Source: Persicaria tinctoria (taxonomy: Eukaryota > Streptophyta > Magnoliopsida > Caryophyllales > Polygonaceae). Taken from it: DNA of 64,000 nucleotides. This document shows, piece after piece, positions 59,901 through 64,000 of the stretch. Positions within the stretch are counted from its first letter, which is position 1, and each line of letters opens with the position of its first letter. Location of the stretch: positions 83,024,188-83,088,187 of the forward strand of contig JBANSL010000013.1 of the NCBI GenBank assembly GCA_037127255.1, read 5' to 3'. The notes beneath the pieces were generated by a model. That model saw only the letters and a program-made list of their open reading frames with translations. It was not told where the DNA came from and did no database searches. The position numbers were made by a program, and so were the translations under genes.

Positions 59901-62900
59901 GTCATTTTCTCATAGGGTACTGTACACGAAAATATATCGAAATCTTAAGCTATCCAAAATGGCAGAGCCTCAACTCTAATGACTTTGTAACTTGGTAGAT
60001 ACAAGTTTTATATTGTATTTATTGAATCAGAGATCAATATTCCCTGTTTTAAGTACATAGCATATTTCACCATTTTCTCATAGGGTACTGTACACGAAAA
60101 TATATCGAAATCTTAAGCTATACAAATGGCGGAGCCTCAACTCTAATGACTCTGTAACTTGGTAGATACAAGTTTTATATTGTATTTATTGAATCGGAGT
60201 CCAATATTCCCTGTTTTAAGTCTGTCGCATATTTCGTAATTTTCTCATAGGGTACTGTACACGAAAATATATCGAAATCTTAAGCAATCCAAAATGGCAG
60301 AGCCTCAACTCTAAAGACTCTGTAACTTGGTAGATACAATTTTTATATTGTATTTATTGAATCGGAGACAAATATTCCATGTTTTAAGCCCGTCGCATAT
60401 TTCGTAATTTTCTCATAGGGTACTGTACACGAAAATATATCGAAATCTTAAGCTATCCAAAATGGCAGAGCCTCAACTCTAATGACTCTGTAACTTGGTA
60501 GATACAAGTTTTATATTGTATTTATTGAATCGGAGACCAATATTCCATGTTTTAAGTCCGTCGCATATTTCGTCATTTTCTCATAGGGTACTGTACACGA
60601 AAATATATCGAAATCTTAAGCTATGCAAAATGGCAGAGCCTCAACTCTAATGACTCTGTAACTTGGTAGATACAAGTTTTATATTGTATTTATTGAATCG
60701 GAGACCAATATTCCATGTTTGAAGTCCGTCGCATATTTCGTCATTTTCTCATAGGGTACGGTACACGAAAATAAATCGAAATCTTAAGCTATCCAAAATG
60801 GCAGAGCCTCAACTCTAATGACTCTGTAACTTGGTAGATACAAGTTTTATATTGTATTTATTGAATCGGAGACCAATATTCCATGTTTTAAGTCCGTCGC
60901 ATATTTTGCCATTTTCTCATAGGGTACTGTACACGAAAATATATCGAAATCTTAAGCAATCCAAAATGGCGGAGCCTCAACTCTAATGACTTTGTAATTT
61001 GGTAGATACATGTTTTATATTGTATTTATTGAATCGGAGTCCAATATTCCATGTTTTAAGTCCGTCGCATATTTCGTCATTTTCTCATAGGGTACGGTAC
61101 ACGAAAATAAATCGAAATCTTAAGCTATCCAAAATGGCAGAGCCTTAACTCTAATGACTCTGTAACTTGGTAGATAAAAGTTTTATATTGTATTTATTGA
61201 ATCGGAGACCAATATTCCATGTTTTAAGTCCGTCGCATATTTCGTCATTTTCTCATAGGGTACTGTACACGAAAATATATCGAAATCTTAAGCAATCCAA
61301 AATGGCGGAGCCTCAACTCTAATGACTTTGTAATTTGGTAGATACATGTTTTATATTGTATTTATTGAATCGGAGACCAATATTCCATGTTTTAAGTCCG
61401 TCGCATATTTCGTCATTTTCTCATAGGGTACGGTACACGAAAATAAATCGAAATCTTAAGCTATCCAAAATGGCAGAGCCTTAACTCTAATGACTCTGTA
61501 ACTTGGTAGATACAAGTTTTATATTGTATTTATTGAATCGGAGACCAATATTCCATGTTTTAAGTCCGTCGCATATTTCGTCATTTTCTCATAGGGTACT
61601 GTACACGAAAATATATCGAAATCTTAAGCTATCCAAAATGGCAGAGCCTCAACTCTAATGACTTTGTAACTTGGTAGATACAAGTTTTATATTGTATTTA
61701 TTGAATCAGAGACCAATATTCCCTTTTTTAAGTACATAGCATATTTCGCCATTTTCTAATAGGGTACTATACACGAAAATATATCGAAATCTTAAGATAT
61801 CCAAAATGGCAGAGCCTCAACTCTAATGACTTTGTAACTTGGTAGATACAAGTTTTATATTGTATTTATTGAATCAGAGACCAATATTCCCTTTTTTAAG
61901 TACATAGCATATTTCGCCATTTTCTCATAGGGTACTGTACACGAAAATATATCAAAATCTTAAGCAATCCAAAATGGCAGACCCTCAACTCTAATGACTC
62001 TGTAACTTGGTAGATACATGTTTTATATTGTATTTATTGAATCGGAGACCAATATTCCATGTTTTAAGCCCGTCGCATATTTCGCCATTTTCTCATAGAG
62101 TATTGTACACGAAAATATATCGAAATCTTATGCTATCCAAAATGGCAGAGCCTCAACTCTAATGACTCTGTAATTTGGTAGATACAAGTTTTATATTGTA
62201 TTTATTAAATCGGAGACCAATATTCAATGTTTTACGTCCGTCGCATATTTCGCCATTTTCTCATAGGGTACTGTACACGAAAATATATCGAAATCTTAAG
62301 CAATCGAAAATGGCAGAGCCTCAACTCTAATGATTCTATAACTTGGTAGATACAAGTTTTATATTGTATTTATTGAATCGGAGACCAATATTCCATGTTT
62401 TAAGTCCGTCGCATATTTCGTCATTTTCTCATAGGGTATTGTACACGAAAATATATCGAAATCTTAAGCTATCCAAAATGGCAGAGCCTCAACTCTAATG
62501 ACTCTGTAACTTGGTAGATACAAGTTTTATATTGTATTTATTGAATCGGAGACCAATATTCCATGTTTTAAGTCCGTCGCATATTTCGTCATTTTCTCAT
62601 AGGGTACTGTACACGAAAATATATCGAAATCTTAAGCTATGCAAAATGGCAGAGCCTCAACTCTAATGACTCTGTAACTTGGTAGATACAAGTTTTATAT
62701 TGTATTTATTGAATCGGAGACCAATATTCCATGTTTTAAGTCCGTCGCATATTTCGTCATTTTCTCATAGGGTACGGTACACGAAAATAAATCGAAATCT
62801 TAAGCTATCCAAAATGGCAGAGCCTCAACTCTAATGACTCTGTAACTTGGTAGATACAAGTTTTATATTGTATTTATTGAATCGGAGACCAATATTCCAT

Positions 62901-64000
62901 GTTTTAAGTCCGTCGCATATTTTGCCATTTTCTCATAAGGTACTGTACACGAAAATATATCGAAATCTTAAGCAATCCAAAATGGCGGAGCCTCAACTCT
63001 AATGACTTTGTAATTTGGTAGATACATGTTTTATATTGTATTTATTGAATCGGAGACCAATATTCCATGTTTTAAGTCCGTCGCATATTTCGTCATTTTC
63101 TCATAGGGTACGGTACACGAAAATAAATCGAAATCTTAAGCTATCCAAAATGGCAGAGCCTTAACTCTAATGACTCTGTAACTTGGTAGATACAAGTTTT
63201 ATATTGTATTTATTGAATCGGAGACCAATATTCCATGTTTTAAGTCCGTCGCATATTTCGTCATTTTCTCATAGGGTACTGTACACGAAAATATATCGAA
63301 ATCTTAAGCAATCCAAAATGGCGGAGCCTCAACTCTAATGACTTTGTAATTTGGTAGATACATGTTTTATATTGTATTTATTGAATCGGAGACCAATATT
63401 CCATGTTTTAAGTCCGTCGCATATTTCGTCATTTTCTCATAGGGTACGGTACACGAAAATAAATCGAAATCTTAAGCTATCCAAAATGGCAGAGCCTTAA
63501 CTCTAATGACTCTGTAACTTGGTAGATACAAGTTTTATATTGTATTTATTGAATCGGAGACCAATATTCCATGTTTTAAGTCCGTCGCATATTTCGTCAT
63601 TTTCTCATAGGGTACTGTACACAAAAATATATCGAAATCTTAAGCTATCCAAAATGGCAGAGCCTCAACTCTAATGACTTTGTAACTTGGTAGATACAAG
63701 TTTTATATTGTATTTATTGAATCAGAGACCAATATTCCCTTTTTTAAGTACATAGCATATTTCGCCATTTTTCTAATAGGGTACTGTACACGAAAATATA
63801 TCGAAATCTTAAGATATCCAAAATGGCAGAGCCTCAACTCTAATGACTTTGTAACTTGGTAGATACAAGTTTTATATTGTATTTATTGAATCAGAGACCA
63901 ATATTCCCTTTTTTAAGTACATAGCATATTTCGCCATTTTCTCATAGGGTACTGTACACGAAAATATATCAAAATCTTAAGCAATCCAAAATGGCAGACC
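54909..64000. repeat. Satellite block copied at 5,712 bp (34 monomers)
   Basis: 54909-58288 recurs as 60621-64000 (still continuing at the edge). Shared markers include CTATGCAAAATGG, GATAAAAGTTTT, CTCATAAGGTACTG and CCATTTTTCTAATAGG, all at exactly 5,712 bp where I checked. Confidence 0.82.
57452..60475. repeat. Nine-monomer tandem duplication in the satellite
   Basis: About 57.45-58.96 kb and 58.96-60.47 kb (1,512 bp each) match in order, including CAGACCCTC, TTTTAAATCCGTCG, TACAAATGGCGG and CTAAAGACTC. It sits between the two copies of the 34-monomer block. Confidence 0.82.

Larger units (their letters stand above)
46227..64000. repeat. ~168-bp satellite array, about 106 monomers
   Basis: Head-to-tail monomers beginning TAACTTGGTAGATACAAG and ending CAACTCTAATGACTCTG. 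Most are ~168 bp. The first two are 164 and 163 bp, and others lacking CTGTA in GGGTACTGTACACG are also about 163 bp. The first monomer (46227-46390) is the most divergent, as expected at an array edge. The array runs off the right end with no interruption. Length near one nucleosome repeat and neighbouring Athila-like sequence fit a centromeric or pericentromeric satellite, but location cannot be shown from sequence alone. No protein-coding potential. Confidence 0.95.

Noticed and set aside
46227..64000. Short ATGGCAGAGCCTCAACTC frame in every monomer (MAEPQL, then stop)
   Set aside because: Six codons. It could recall a gag start in the ancestral element, but nothing supports translation.

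Overview
This window is repeat-dominated nuclear DNA from a flowering plant, probably a eudicot. The evidence is a plant-type 5S rRNA sequence in tandem, LTR retrotransposons with plant-type primer and polypurine sites, an Athila-like gag-protease, and a ~168-bp satellite. I see no intact host protein gene. The many short open frames inside the repeats are by-products of repetition.

Layout. (1) 1-3998: one end of an LTR retrotransposon on the minus strand. It has a ~3.08 kb LTR (922-3998, ending TGTAA...TTACA), an initiator-Met tRNA primer site just inside it (906-917), and untranslated interior running off the left edge. Its outer LTR end cuts directly into a 5S rDNA spacer. (2) 3999-36942: a tandem 5S rDNA array, all genes on the minus strand. 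I count 92 gene copies in units of about 358-361 bp, except one shortened 261-bp unit that leaves a 5S gene without its 3' end. Variants shared between distant units show that blocks of 3, 4, 6 and 10-11 units were copied as blocks. (3) 36943-46226: a retroelement island. It contains two inverted 2,152-bp copies of an Athila-like gag-protease (37525-39676 minus, 40278-42429 plus) around a 591-bp LTR fragment. Then come a repeat-rich coding tail, an integrase C-terminus-like remnant, a long 3' non-coding region with two polypurine-like tracts, and a second LTR with a TATA box. Reverse transcriptase, RNase H and the integrase core are absent. (4) 46227-64000: about 106 monomers of a ~168-bp satellite running off the right edge, with nested higher-order repeats of 9, 25 and 34 monomers.

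How the parts relate. The 5S genes carry the expected Pol III layout: internal control region, T-rich terminator at the 3' end, C at -1 and GC at -12/-11. No TATA-like element is present at -28. The most unusual point is the right-hand junction. Homology to the satellite begins at 46227, 29 bp after the start of the LTR TATA box, which is where LTR transcription should start. This suggests the satellite grew out of the transcribed R/U5 part of this retroelement family. The second unusual feature is the large inverted repeat of gag-protease, whose transcript could fold into a long hairpin. A TCGA-rich palindromic motif also recurs in the LTR, in gag (as VDLDK repeats) and in the coding tail (as LVEID repeats).

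All counts and alignments were made by eye. Long, highly similar duplicated blocks in such arrays can be assembly errors, so block copy number should be treated with caution.
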